From NCBI GenBank assembly GCA_944325325.1, contig CALUZP010000066.1:1-43611 (forward strand): DNA of 43,611 nucleotides, in the 5' to 3' direction. Made by a program: the position numbers and the translations under genes. Within the stretch, counting starts at the first letter, position 1, and each line of letters begins with the position of its first letter. Origin of the DNA: an uncultured Desulfovibrionaceae bacterium (GTDB taxonomy: Bacteria; Desulfobacterota; Desulfovibrionia; Desulfovibrionales; Desulfovibrionaceae). Under the pieces are notes generated by a model. It did no database searches. It saw nothing but the letters and a program-made list of their open reading frames with translations, and had not been told where the DNA came from. This document shows, piece after piece, positions 15,486-23,698 of the stretch.

Positions 15486-17366
15486 TCAGAACAGTTCGTT
15501 GGCATCGCCGGCGGCGATTTTTGAGGGGGTCAGCCAGTCACTGTCGGTGCGATTGATGAGCCTGGCATTGTTATAGGCCCAGTCGGGCCGCAGTACGGTA
15601 AAAACTTGATAAACCTTACCGACTTTTTCTACCACCAGCACGGCGTCCACCTTGTCCGGGATGCCGGGATCAAGGCAGAGAGGCAGCAGGAACTGGATCT
15701 TTTTCTTTGCCGGATAGTACTGGGGAACGGCAGTCTTGAAGTTCCAGCGGAGGCGGTTCTGTACTGTTCGGATGGCATTCAGCAGCAGAGGGTTCAGCCT
15801 CTGCTCGAGGGTTGTGCGATCCGTGCAGTTCTGCAGTTCTTCGTCAGGGATGAGACGATAGCTCCGGTCAGACAGAATATGCTCAAAGTTGGTGTCTATA
15901 CGGGCTTCGACATCGAAAACCAGCTCGCTTGTCTGGGTAAAGTATCTGGCCCGCCGGGGAAGGGGATCAAGATAGGCCAGCAGCCGGCCATATCCGTTTC
16001 CGCGGGCGTCAAAGGCCAACAGCCGATACAGAGGCCTGCCGGGTCTGGGTTGGGGGACTTTTTTGAAAAGGGCAAAAATATCCTGATAGAAGCGGTCGAC
16101 AAGGCCAGTGTTGAAGGCGGCGTACTCGCCAGCGTCCCGGGGATTGTCCGACTGGGGGATATAGAAATCCATGACAGCATTCAATGAGCCCCCGTTTTCG
16201 GGATCGAGCATTTCTGACTGGAGCTTGGCGTACGTCTGGAAAAGATAGTTCCAGAGGATGGGCTTAGCCCGTACAGACGTGGAAAGGAATTCCCAGCGTT
16301 CGCCCGGATGGGCTTTGGCTGCCAGTTCTTCAAGCATGTGATCCTCATCGCCGAGATCAGCAAAGCAGCGCAGAGGATAGCTTTTGCTGGCAATGATGAT
16401 GCGTTCTTCCCGATCGAGCAGGAATTCGCAGACCTCGCCATCCTGAGGGAGCCATGGTGTGTCCTTGCGGCTGAGCAGCACATTTTTGGGCAATTCCAGT
16501 GCGGGATAGTTGCCGCAGTTGATGAGCCGTACACGGGTGCCGCCGTCAATGACGTATCCGTGCAATACGCGGTCTGCGGGAATAATTGTGTGGCGGACGC
16601 ATTCAAACCCGCGGGCGTTCTTATGGAATTCTCCAGAAATATAGCATCCGTGCCGCAGCGATGTGTCGGGATTGCCGATGATGGCTCGAGGGATTCCCGG
16701 TCCGGACACCAGCGCATAATTTTGCCGGGGATTGATGTTGACCACGCGTGCCACGGCAGTGATGCCCGGTTCCTGTGTGTGCGGCTTGAGAAAGACGATG
16801 CCGTTGTCGCTCAAGACAGCGTCGGCTTCCATACCTGTCTGGACAGCGTCTTTTTCGGCTGTCACGTCAGCGGAGAAGGTCACATGGCCGCCATTGTCTG
16901 TTTCAAGGGAGCCTGCCGTGCCATCCCAAGCCGTGATGACGCCATGACACAGGGACGCAGCCGGTACCGGTACAATATCGTAGGCAACGCGTTTGACCTC
17001 TCCCCCCGGCATGCGGATGGAGCGAGAGGCGAACGTTACCAGTTGATTGGGAGAAAATGTTGCCGTACCGGTTACCTGCGTAAAGGCGCAGTCTCCCTCT
17101 GCCGTAATGATGGTACCGAACAAGTCTTTATGGTTGTGGAATTTGATGGTGCCGAATTCTGTCGGTTTGGCCGGCAGCACCATGATGTCCACAGCTTTGT
17201 CACTTTTTTCTTCGGCTGCTTCCACGCTGAACTGGACAGGAGAGCCTTGGTAGGCGTCTTCATTGAGCAGTTTGGAAATATGAAAGAAATAGGATGTGCC
17301 ATCCTCGGCAGTAATGAAGCCAATTCCCTTTTTCAGTCGATAATAGCTGATGTATCCACGAATCAT
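15486..17366 (-). CDS. Cold-shock-domain protein with C-terminal DUF3825
   Basis: The 626-residue product starts at 17366 (GAGGAA seven bases upstream). The first 65 residues form a cold-shock domain: MIRGYISYYRLKKGIGFITA followed by YFFHISKLL, an RNP1-like GIGFI and an RNP2-like FFHIS. Further beta-rich segments look like weaker cold-shock repeats: GTIKFHNHKDLFGTIITAEG, then CHGVITAWDGTAGSLETDNG. From about residue 370, the protein resembles DUF3825, with YFTQTSELVFDVEARIDTNF, then WNFKTAVPQYYPAKKKIQFL, and near the end VEKVGKVYQVFTVL. DUF3825 has no settled function but is often joined to cold-shock or OST-HTH RNA-binding domains. An RNA-binding, cytoplasmic role is inferred. No signal peptide or membrane segment. 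The neighbours do not suggest a pathway. Confidence 0.8.
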   Translation of the reverse strand: MIRGYISYYRLKKGIGFITAEDGTSYFFHISKLLNEDAYQGSPVQFSVEAAEEKSDKAVDIMVLPAKPTEFGTIKFHNHKDLFGTIITAEGDCAFTQVTGTATFSPNQLVTFASRSIRMPGGEVKRVAYDIVPVPAASLCHGVITAWDGTAGSLETDNGGHVTFSADVTAEKDAVQTGMEADAVLSDNGIVFLKPHTQEPGITAVARVVNINPRQNYALVSGPGIPRAIIGNPDTSLRHGCYISGEFHKNARGFECVRHTIIPADRVLHGYVIDGGTRVRLINCGNYPALELPKNVLLSRKDTPWLPQDGEVCEFLLDREERIIIASKSYPLRCFADLGDEDHMLEELAAKAHPGERWEFLSTSVRAKPILWNYLFQTYAKLQSEMLDPENGGSLNAVMDFYIPQSDNPRDAGEYAAFNTGLVDRFYQDIFALFKKVPQPRPGRPLYRLLAFDARGNGYGRLLAYLDPLPRRARYFTQTSELVFDVEARIDTNFEHILSDRSYRLIPDEELQNCTDRTTLEQRLNPLLLNAIRTVQNRLRWNFKTAVPQYYPAKKKIQFLLPLCLDPGIPDKVDAVLVVEKVGKVYQVFTVLRPDWAYNNARLINRTDSDWLTPSKIAAGDANELF

Positions 17367-17727
17367 ACGATGTTCCTCGGTGTGGTGCCGGTTCTTAGTA
17401 TGTAGGCCGAGGTCCGAAATGCTTTTTCCTGAAGCGGAAGTCGCAGCAGGTCGCATAGCAGACAAAAGAGCGCAGCGCTGAAACCATCTGGCTACATAAC
17501 ATGGTGGTTAGATTATATTATCCTGAGAAGAGGCCGGGTGCAACCGTCTTAGCTGCCCTGTGTAAACACGGCAGCCCGTCACGCGGGGCAGAACACATGG
17601 CAGGCGCAGGGGACAGGATCGTCGATGCACAGTACTCATCGGCCGGGGTGTGCCGTGAAGGCAGACGGTCAAAACGGGTGACAAGTGCCATCGAGATCAT
17701 TTCAGCGCAAAAGGTTTTCATTAACAA
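17367..17727. other. Intergenic stretch without a recognised gene
   Basis: This 361-base gap lies between hypC (upstream on the minus strand) and the DUF3825 gene. It must hold the promoter of the latter. I see no convincing gene; an A/T-rich part at 17715-17732 follows the hypC stop. Confidence 0.4.
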
Positions 17728-17976
17728 TTAAAAATTAGCTTGCTCTCCGCTGGCCGTGGCCAGTTCACGAAACAGCCGCAGGCTTTCTTCGGCTTCAGTT
17801 CGATCCATCTTGTGCAGGGCAAAGCCTGCGTGCACGATGATGTAGTCGCCGATTTCGACCGGTTCAGGGAGCAGCATGTCAGAAACAGTAAGGCAGGTCG
17901 GTCCGTTGCCGACCGTTGCCCGCAGCATGCCGTTTTCACGTTTTTCAATGACTTTTGCCGGGATAGCCAGACACAT
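17728..17976 (-). CDS. hypC: Hydrogenase maturation chaperone HypC
   Basis: HypC carries the Fe(CN)2CO group with HypD and delivers it to the large subunit of [NiFe] hydrogenase. The 82-residue product begins MCLAIPAKV with the essential Cys2 and contains GDYIIVHAGFALHKMD, both hallmarks of HypC/HupF. GGAGGG lies upstream of the ATG. It follows the maturation protease gene by 27 bases and is most likely in one unit with it. No hydrogenase subunits or other hyp genes are in the window. Confidence 0.93.
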   Translation of the reverse strand: MCLAIPAKVIEKRENGMLRATVGNGPTCLTVSDMLLPEPVEIGDYIIVHAGFALHKMDRTEAEESLRLFRELATASGEQANF

Positions 17977-18003
17977 GAGAGCCCTCCGTAAAGCCAGTTT
18001 GGG

Positions 18004-18480
18004 TTAGTTGCCGCTGCCGTGGGCAAGTTCGGCCATGCAGCGTCGTGCAGCAGCCAGGTATGTATTGAAATGTGCCTGCAACGGCAAGGAAAGTCCGATC
18101 TGCCAGCTTGTGATGTCATAGGGCTCCATGCCGAGGATGGTCAGCTCCGGTGCATGCCCCGTACGGCGTTCACAGATATTCAAGGCATCAAGCAGACCAA
18201 CGTCATGCAGGGAAAGTTCTCCAAAGGCCTCATCCAGCAGTTCCGTGCGGTTGAACCGTCGGATAGTCCCGCACGGCGCTCTCATTTGAACAGCGTCAAG
18301 AACCAGGAGACGCTTTGCACAAAGCAGCGGTTCGGAAAGATCCTGTGTAAAGGTGCCTGCATCCAGCAGGGTTATGCCCGACGGCCAGGACTCCTCGAGC
18401 AATGCCTGAACAGCCAGGACGCCAAGTCCGTCGTCAGCGCGCAACAGATTGCCAACGCCAAGCACCAGCAATACATCCAT
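18004..18480 (-). CDS. Hydrogenase maturation protease (HyaD/HupD/HycI type)
   Basis: These endopeptidases cut the C-terminal tail of the [NiFe]-hydrogenase large subunit after nickel insertion. The 158-residue product shows the fold-defining LLVLGVGNLLRADDGLGVLA with the nickel-sensing Asp16, a second acidic residue in LLVLDAVQMRAP, and the His in SLHDVGLLDAL. The end TILGMEPYDITSWQIGLSLPL matches HyaD-like proteases. AGGAAA lies upstream of the ATG. Which hydrogenase it serves cannot be told, because no large-subunit gene is present here. Confidence 0.9.
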   Translation of the reverse strand: MDVLLVLGVGNLLRADDGLGVLAVQALLEESWPSGITLLDAGTFTQDLSEPLLCAKRLLVLDAVQMRAPCGTIRRFNRTELLDEAFGELSLHDVGLLDALNICERRTGHAPELTILGMEPYDITSWQIGLSLPLQAHFNTYLAAARRCMAELAHGSGN

Positions 18481-18651
18481 GCGGTGTTTCCTATCCCCCC
18501 AGGAGGGCGGAATGTTTCATCCGAGCTGGCTGTGCCGACGTGGCAGAGGATGACCGCATCTGGGTACGGAATCCTTTTCTGAGGCGTATTGAAGGTAGAA
18601 TCATTTTAACTTGCAATGTAAAAGATGGCTTTTAAAAGAAGCTGCACAGGA

Positions 18652-18678
18652 GCCCCGCCGGACAACATCCGGCGGGGC
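18652..18678 (-). terminator. Terminator-like hairpin downstream of degP
   Basis: GCCCCGCCGGA (18652-18662) and TCCGGCGGGGC (18668-18678) form an 11-bp perfect stem with a 5-base loop, 15 bases beyond the degP stop on the minus strand. A T-run follows only 15 bases later (TTCTTTTAAAAG), so it is a weak intrinsic terminator or a stabilising hairpin. Confidence 0.55.
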
Positions 18679-18692
18679 AGGAAGACAAGGAT

Positions 18693-20111
18693 TTATTTTT
18701 CCGCCTCAAGCGGAACAGTTCTGAAGAAGGTCTGGCCATGCCGGAAAACCTGCAGCATGACGGCACCGCGCTTTGCTGCATCCCCGCGGATGACATTTGC
18801 CAGATCGTTGACGGTATGCAGCGGGATAAGGTTGGCTGTCAAGAGAATGTCACCTTCAGTCAGACCGGCCTCATCAGCAGCCTTGCCCTGGGCAATGCCG
18901 ACGACGAGAAGCCCTTCTCCTGTCTTGAGGCCGGCGCTGGCAGCTTCTTCAGCCGTCAGGGCTCTGACAGAGAGACCAAGTGACGGGGTAAGCTGCCGAT
19001 CGCCGTTCGTGCTTGAACTGGTTCCCTTTGAGCCGCGTTCACCAAGTTTCACTTTCAGCACCTGTTCTTTGCCAGCACGCCAGATGGTCAGCTTGACGGT
19101 GGCACCAGGCTTCTGTTCCGCGATAAGGCGTAAGAGCTCCGAAGAGTTTTCAACGGCCTTGCCATCCATGGCCAGAACCACGTCACCGGCCTTCATGCCG
19201 GCCTTTTCGGCGGGTTCACCAGGCATGACGGCACCAATCAGCACACCGCTGCTCTTTTCAAGCCCGAGCGCCTTGGCTGTATTGGCGTCCACTTCCTGAA
19301 TTGTCACGCCAAGCCAGCCACGGCTGACACGCTTGTCGCTCTTCAGCTGTTCGACGATGCGCTTGGCCATGTTGCTCGGGATGGCGAAGCCGATCCCCTG
19401 GCCACTGGCAATGATGGCCGTGTTGATGCCGATAACCTTGCCATCCAGATTGATGAGCGGTCCACCACTGTTGCCAGGGTTGATCGAGGCGTCTGTCTGG
19501 AGGAAGTTGTCATAAGGGCCGGACTGGATGTCTCTGCCCTTGGCACTCAGGATGCCCTGTGTGACCGTGTGGCCAAGACCGAACGGATTGCCGATGGCCA
19601 GCAGCCATTCGCCTACTTCGGCTTTGTCAGAGTCGCCGAACTCAAGATAGGGCAGAATGAGCTTGGCGTCGATTTTCAGAAGTGCAAGGTCGGTGTCGGG
19701 GTCCGTGCCGATCACGCGGGCACGCAGGGCTTCTTCCTTGTCGGAGCCCTGAAAGCTCACACGGACAACATCAGCGCCCTCAACAACATGGTTGTTGGTC
19801 ACGATGTAGCCGTCGGACGAAATGATGAACCCTGTGCCCAGGGCACGCTGCATGCGCGGCTGTGCGCCCCGGCCGTCAAACGGTTCAAAGAAGCGCTCAA
19901 ATCCCGGGGGAAAGTTGCGGAACATCTCAGAGGGGAATCCCGGTAACCCCTTAGCGGCGACTTTCTTTTCCGTACTGATGTTGACCACGGCTTTGGTCAC
20001 TGTTTTGACCAGTGGCACAAAGTCCGGGAGTTGGGCGGCCATGGACGTCGTGGTCAGGCACAGGGCCAGTACCGCTGATCCAATGGCAGTCAGAAGGCTT
20101 TTCTTTAACAT
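18693..20111 (-). CDS. degP: Periplasmic serine protease DegP/HtrA
   Basis: DegP-type proteases digest or refold damaged proteins in the periplasm. The start at 20111 has AAGGAG upstream and gives a classical signal peptide (MLKKSLLTAIGSAVLALCL, likely cut after SMA-A). The 472-residue precursor has the trypsin-like domain with catalytic His108 (TNNHVVEG), Asp141 (DTDLALLKI) and Ser215 (NPGNSGGPL), then PDZ1 (about 265-350, RGWLGVTIQEV) and PDZ2 (about 375-465, LGLSVRALTAEE). All three catalytic residues are intact. It is a single gene, with a 5' leader hairpin just before the ribosome binding site. Confidence 0.95.
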   Translation of the reverse strand: MLKKSLLTAIGSAVLALCLTTTSMAAQLPDFVPLVKTVTKAVVNISTEKKVAAKGLPGFPSEMFRNFPPGFERFFEPFDGRGAQPRMQRALGTGFIISSDGYIVTNNHVVEGADVVRVSFQGSDKEEALRARVIGTDPDTDLALLKIDAKLILPYLEFGDSDKAEVGEWLLAIGNPFGLGHTVTQGILSAKGRDIQSGPYDNFLQTDASINPGNSGGPLINLDGKVIGINTAIIASGQGIGFAIPSNMAKRIVEQLKSDKRVSRGWLGVTIQEVDANTAKALGLEKSSGVLIGAVMPGEPAEKAGMKAGDVVLAMDGKAVENSSELLRLIAEQKPGATVKLTIWRAGKEQVLKVKLGERGSKGTSSSTNGDRQLTPSLGLSVRALTAEEAASAGLKTGEGLLVVGIAQGKAADEAGLTEGDILLTANLIPLHTVNDLANVIRGDAAKRGAVMLQVFRHGQTFFRTVPLEAEK

Positions 20112-20128
20112 AAGAGACTCCTTAAGAT

Positions 20129-20155
20129 GCGTGGGACCCGGAAGATGTCCCACGC
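20129..20155 (-). promoter_or_regulatory. Leader hairpin upstream of the degP ribosome binding site
   Basis: A 9-bp perfect stem, GCGTGGGAC (20129-20137) with GTCCCACGC (20147-20155), lies a few bases before the AAGGAG of degP on the minus strand. There is no U-tract. It could stabilise the mRNA or affect translation; no direct pairing with the ribosome binding site is seen. Confidence 0.4.
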
Positions 20156-20331
20156 AATCGGATTCTGCAGAAGAAGTTTTTTGATAAGATAACGCGCTGC
20201 GGACTGAAGTAAAGGGGCCGCTATGGCGGAGCAGGCTGATTTTTTATGGGAGACGCCGAAACATTTCGGAATGTCCCGACAAATTTGGTGTGGCATAGGC
20301 CTGTGTGGCCTTGCGTGCAACACGTCTCGCG

Positions 20332-21405
20332 TCAGTCGGACTCCTTGTCGTTGCTGGTCCGTGGATCCAGGGCAGAGCTTTCAATACCGGCCTGAACGGC
20401 AACAGCCACAAGCACAGGGCCGGCGAAGACGCCAACGGGGCCAAAGGCGGCAAGCCCGCAGAAGATGGAAAGAATGAGGACAATCAGCGTCGCGTTGATG
20501 CCTGTTTTGAGAAAGAGCGGCCGCAGAAGATTGTCAACACTGGTCACAACAAGCACGCACCAGAGCGCGGTTCCAATGGCAGCCGTCTTTGTGCTGGTAA
20601 ACCAGAGCCAGATGACAATGGGCAGCCACACCAGGGACGTGCCCACAAACGGAATGGGCGCGACGAAGGTCGCAAGCAGCCCCCAGAAAGCAGGCTGCGG
20701 CACGCCGGCCATGCGGAAGCCGACACCACAGAGAAAGCCCTGAATCATGGCCACAAAGACGATGCCGACCATAACCCCCAGAATGGCCTTGCGGATGGTG
20801 TGGGTAAACCGGTCATAGACATCGACCGGGAGCCTGGACAGACGCAGGCCGAATTCTCTGATCATGCGGCCCTGTATGGTGCACATGGCTGCAACCATGA
20901 CAAAAATGAGCAGTACCAGCAGTGCGTTGAGTGCGCCTCCGGCAAGGCCCACGCCGCTGGTAATGACCGTGCGTGCAGCGCTTCCGGCGAGTCCGGCTAT
21001 CGAGGAGAACAGCTGGCGCAGCCCTCCTTCAAGACCGGGAATATCTTTGAGCCATTCGTCAAGGCTGGCGATCATTGCCTGGTTTTCCGGGCGTTGCATC
21101 CATGAGGGATCAACCAGTTCGTCCAGAATATGCAGGCCGGTCACGGCCTGCGGCATAACCAGCAGCGTAATGGTGACGACCGGCAGCGCCGTGAGGATGG
21201 CCAGTCCCGCTGTATAGATTGTGGCCGGCCACAATCCTTTAAAACGAGACTTAAGCTTCAAATAGACTGGATAAGTTACGCAGGCGGTGCAGGCGGACAT
21301 AAAGGTTGTGATGGGGTAGGGGCGAAGCAGAAGAATCCAGGCTGCGACCGCGATGCAGGCCAGCACGCGGGACAGCTGCGAAGACTTGGGGGAGTCGGTA
21401 CTCAT
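20332..21405 (-). CDS. AI-2E family transporter (PerM/TqsA-like membrane protein)
   Basis: The family (UPF0118) includes exporters or antiporters such as TqsA, but most members have no proven substrate. The start at 21405 gives MSTDSPKSSQLSRVLACIAV; the 357-residue product has about seven to eight hydrophobic segments, a long soluble part between the early and late membrane segments (about residues 90-150), and the family-typical block WGLLATFVAPIPFVGTSLVW followed by TSVDNLLRPLFLKTGINATL and FGPVGVFAGPVLVAVA. It is followed by degP but 220 bases apart, so co-transcription is not certain. Confidence 0.9.
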   Translation of the reverse strand: MSTDSPKSSQLSRVLACIAVAAWILLLRPYPITTFMSACTACVTYPVYLKLKSRFKGLWPATIYTAGLAILTALPVVTITLLVMPQAVTGLHILDELVDPSWMQRPENQAMIASLDEWLKDIPGLEGGLRQLFSSIAGLAGSAARTVITSGVGLAGGALNALLVLLIFVMVAAMCTIQGRMIREFGLRLSRLPVDVYDRFTHTIRKAILGVMVGIVFVAMIQGFLCGVGFRMAGVPQPAFWGLLATFVAPIPFVGTSLVWLPIVIWLWFTSTKTAAIGTALWCVLVVTSVDNLLRPLFLKTGINATLIVLILSIFCGLAAFGPVGVFAGPVLVAVAVQAGIESSALDPRTSNDKESD

Positions 21406-21691
21406 CAGACGTCCTATACGGAAAGACTGTTGGGGATACAGCGGCAAGCGTCAGAGGCAGTGGCCCGCACACTGCACTGCCCGGAAGGACTGGAGTGAGC
21501 TCCTGGATGGAGCAGGAGTCGTCCAAGGTTTCCAGAATAGGGCAGCGTCCGGGAGGAATGCACACCGTACATACAAAAACGGAATGCGTCTGTCCGTTGC
21601 GACTTGCCGTACTGAAAAGAGGGTATCTGCAAGTCGCTATCCTGTCCAGAGGCCTGTATTTTCTTCCATCCGGCAGTGTGCCGGACAGCGA

Positions 21692-23428
21692 TCATGAAGG
21701 TATGCCCGATCCTGCCCCGGTAAGGCTGATGTGGTAGCGCTGTGCCTTGCGCACTACGGTCGACTGGCTGACCTTGAGTCGCTCGGCTGCCTTGTAGGTG
21801 CTTCCTGTTTCGCTGAGTGCCACCATGATCATGGTCCGCTCAAGCTCGGCCACGGCTTCCGGAAGTGAACGCAACTGTGGAGGCGGCGGGGTCTCGGGCA
21901 GTGAGGGCTGGAGGTACTCGGGGAGATCTACGGGCATGATGAGGGTGTTTTCACTCATGGTGGCGAGAGAGTAGACAATGGCGCGCAGTTCACGCACGTT
22001 TCCCGGCCATGAATAGGTGAGGAAGCAGTTGAGCACGGCGGGATCGAACGCTTTTGTCAGATTGTTTTTTGTGCAAATTTCGTTGAGGAAATGCATTGCA
22101 AGGATGGGAATGTCGTCCACTCTGTGACGCAGCGGCGGGATTTCAAGCGTCAGTACCCGGAGGCGATAGAACAGATCTTCCCGGAACTGTCCGGCAGACA
22201 CCATGTCCGAGAGTTTGCGGTTTGTAGCCGCGAGCACACGTGCGTCGGAAGTAATGGGACGTGTGCCGCCTACACGCAGGAAGGGATGACCGTCAAGGAC
22301 TTGTAACAGCTTTGCCTGGACTGACATGGGCAGTTCACCGATTTCATCAAGCAGGATGGTTCCCTTTTGAGCCAGTTCGAACATGCCCGGCTTGCCGGTA
22401 TTGGCTGCGCCTGTAAAGGCGCCTTTTTCATACCCAAAAAGCTCGGATTCGACGAGAGAAGGAGGAATGGCTCCACAGTTCACTGCGATGAAGGGGCCGG
22501 ATGCGCGGGCGCTCTGATCATGAATGGCCTTCGCGGCCATGGTCTTGCCCGTTCCCGTTTCTCCCTCGATGAGCGTGATGGCCTCGGTTCTTGCGGCCTT
22601 GGCCACATCACGGCGCAGACGGAGAAGGGCTGCGCTGTTGCCTACAAAGCCTGAGGCGTTGCCGCCTTCCAGACTTTTCAGACGTTCCTTATAGCTTTGG
22701 GTCTCCATTTCGAGATCGGTGAGCTTGCGCTGAAGTGCCTCAAGTTCGGTCATATCTCTGATGGAGGCGATGACGCGCCAGACATTGCCGTTTTCATCAA
22801 AAATAGGCGTGCTGGTGTTCAGGCAGCGTTTGCCATTGGCGTAGTCGTCAAACATGGTTACCGGGCGCTTTTCCGTGAGGGCGCGCAACGTGACGCAGGT
22901 CTCAAAACGGCCTCCGCGCATGGGCTCCGTAACGTGATGTCCGATGACCTCTTCCGCCTTAAGCCCGGCAATGCGCTCTGCAGCCTTATTGATCCGGACG
23001 GTGACCCCGTTGGCGTCAATGACCCAGATGCCGTCGTGGATGGAGTCGAGCAGGACGTTGAGTTCCTGCCAGGGCAGGGCTGCGCCGCTGTTGATGCGGG
23101 CAGGATCCACCTCCGTCATGGTCAGGACCCGCACAGCCTTGGGGGCATGCGCCATCAGTCGCCAGTGGACGATATAAATTTTACCAAGTCGTTGGTAGGC
23201 AATGAACGTGTCCTCCAGAGTATCGGCCGCGGGCAGAGAGAGGTTTTCAAAACCGCATGCGCGCAGCAGGTCGGAGAAAGCACCAGCGTCCCTCTGCCCC
23301 GGGTGGATGCGCAGAATGGCGGCAAGCGGCGCGTTGGCGTAGACGAGCTGCCATCTCTCGCCAAGGCATACGCCTGCAGCGATGAGATCGGCGCGATCAA
23401 TAAGACGTGCGTAGTCTGGAGTGTTCAT
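21692..23428 (-). CDS. Sigma-54-dependent transcriptional activator with PAS domains, probable regulator of ald-tpa-sarD
   Basis: The 578-residue product is a bacterial enhancer-binding protein. A poorly conserved PAS-like region (about 12-105) is followed by a clear PAS domain (about 125-228, SIHDGIWVIDANGVTVRIN), a coiled-coil linker (about 228-256), and the AAA+ domain with Walker A GETGTGKT (289-296), GAFTGA (336-341) for sigma-54 contact, and Walker B LLDEIGE (359-365). The C-terminal helix-turn-helix (about 541-563, STYKAAERLKVSQSTVVRK) is TyrR-like. There is no receiver domain, so it probably senses a small molecule directly. It diverges from ald, which has a perfect sigma-54 promoter, so control of the taurine module is a strong inference. 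The inducer (taurine or a product) is not known. Confidence 0.92.
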   Translation of the reverse strand: MNTPDYARLIDRADLIAAGVCLGERWQLVYANAPLAAILRIHPGQRDAGAFSDLLRACGFENLSLPAADTLEDTFIAYQRLGKIYIVHWRLMAHAPKAVRVLTMTEVDPARINSGAALPWQELNVLLDSIHDGIWVIDANGVTVRINKAAERIAGLKAEEVIGHHVTEPMRGGRFETCVTLRALTEKRPVTMFDDYANGKRCLNTSTPIFDENGNVWRVIASIRDMTELEALQRKLTDLEMETQSYKERLKSLEGGNASGFVGNSAALLRLRRDVAKAARTEAITLIEGETGTGKTMAAKAIHDQSARASGPFIAVNCGAIPPSLVESELFGYEKGAFTGAANTGKPGMFELAQKGTILLDEIGELPMSVQAKLLQVLDGHPFLRVGGTRPITSDARVLAATNRKLSDMVSAGQFREDLFYRLRVLTLEIPPLRHRVDDIPILAMHFLNEICTKNNLTKAFDPAVLNCFLTYSWPGNVRELRAIVYSLATMSENTLIMPVDLPEYLQPSLPETPPPPQLRSLPEAVAELERTMIMVALSETGSTYKAAERLKVSQSTVVRKAQRYHISLTGAGSGIPS

Positions 23429-23447
23429 AGTTCTATATTCCGATGCA

Positions 23448-23469
23448 TTTTTGAATTGTAATGCAAAAA
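23448..23469. promoter_or_regulatory. Inverted repeat in the regulator-ald intergenic region
   Basis: TTTTTG (23448-23453) and CAAAAA (23464-23469) form an inverted repeat with a 10-base spacer, centred about 30 bases before the regulator start. It could be an autoregulatory site, or an AT-rich coincidence. Confidence 0.35.
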
Positions 23470-23474
23470 CGAAT

Positions 23475-23508
23475 CGAGTTACATCACCCGATTACGGCGA
23501 GTTAAATC
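23475..23508 (+). promoter_or_regulatory. Direct repeat, candidate upstream activating sequence
   Basis: CGAGTTACATC (23475-23485) and CGAGTTAAATC (23498-23508) differ at one base and are 23 bases apart, about two helical turns. They lie 85-115 bases upstream of the sigma-54 promoter, the usual distance of enhancer-binding-protein sites. Binding by the divergent regulator is inferred. Confidence 0.5.
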
Positions 23509-23590
23509 AAAAATGACTTGCCACGTAAAGTCCCCAGGTGGAATTTTTTTTAATATACTGAAAATATTACAAAAATTTTTTTGGGAAAAA

Positions 23591-23606
23591 TGGCACAGTT
23601 GTTGCT
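23591..23606 (+). promoter_or_regulatory. Sigma-54 (-24/-12) promoter of ald-tpa-sarD
   Basis: TGGCACAGTTGTTGCT matches the sigma-54 consensus TGGCAC-N5-TTGC at every conserved position. Transcription would start near 23617, giving an 80-base leader to the ald ATG. The divergent activator gene with an intact GAFTGA motif supports it. Confidence 0.93.
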
Positions 23607-23698
23607 CTAGAAAAAGTGAAACCTTGAACATGGTTTTAGGTTTTCATTGAACAAGGACCAAACATACAAATTCATCCATATTACTTCGGAGGCACCCC

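Noticed and set aside
16308-17405. A 365-codon plus-strand frame opposite the DUF3825 gene
   Set aside because: It overlaps most of a gene with clear cold-shock and DUF3825 sequence, and no recognisable protein is encoded.
18004-18480. Maturation protease with Asp instead of Glu at position 16 considered as inactive
   Set aside because: Asp is found at this position in active family members such as HycI, so the site is intact.
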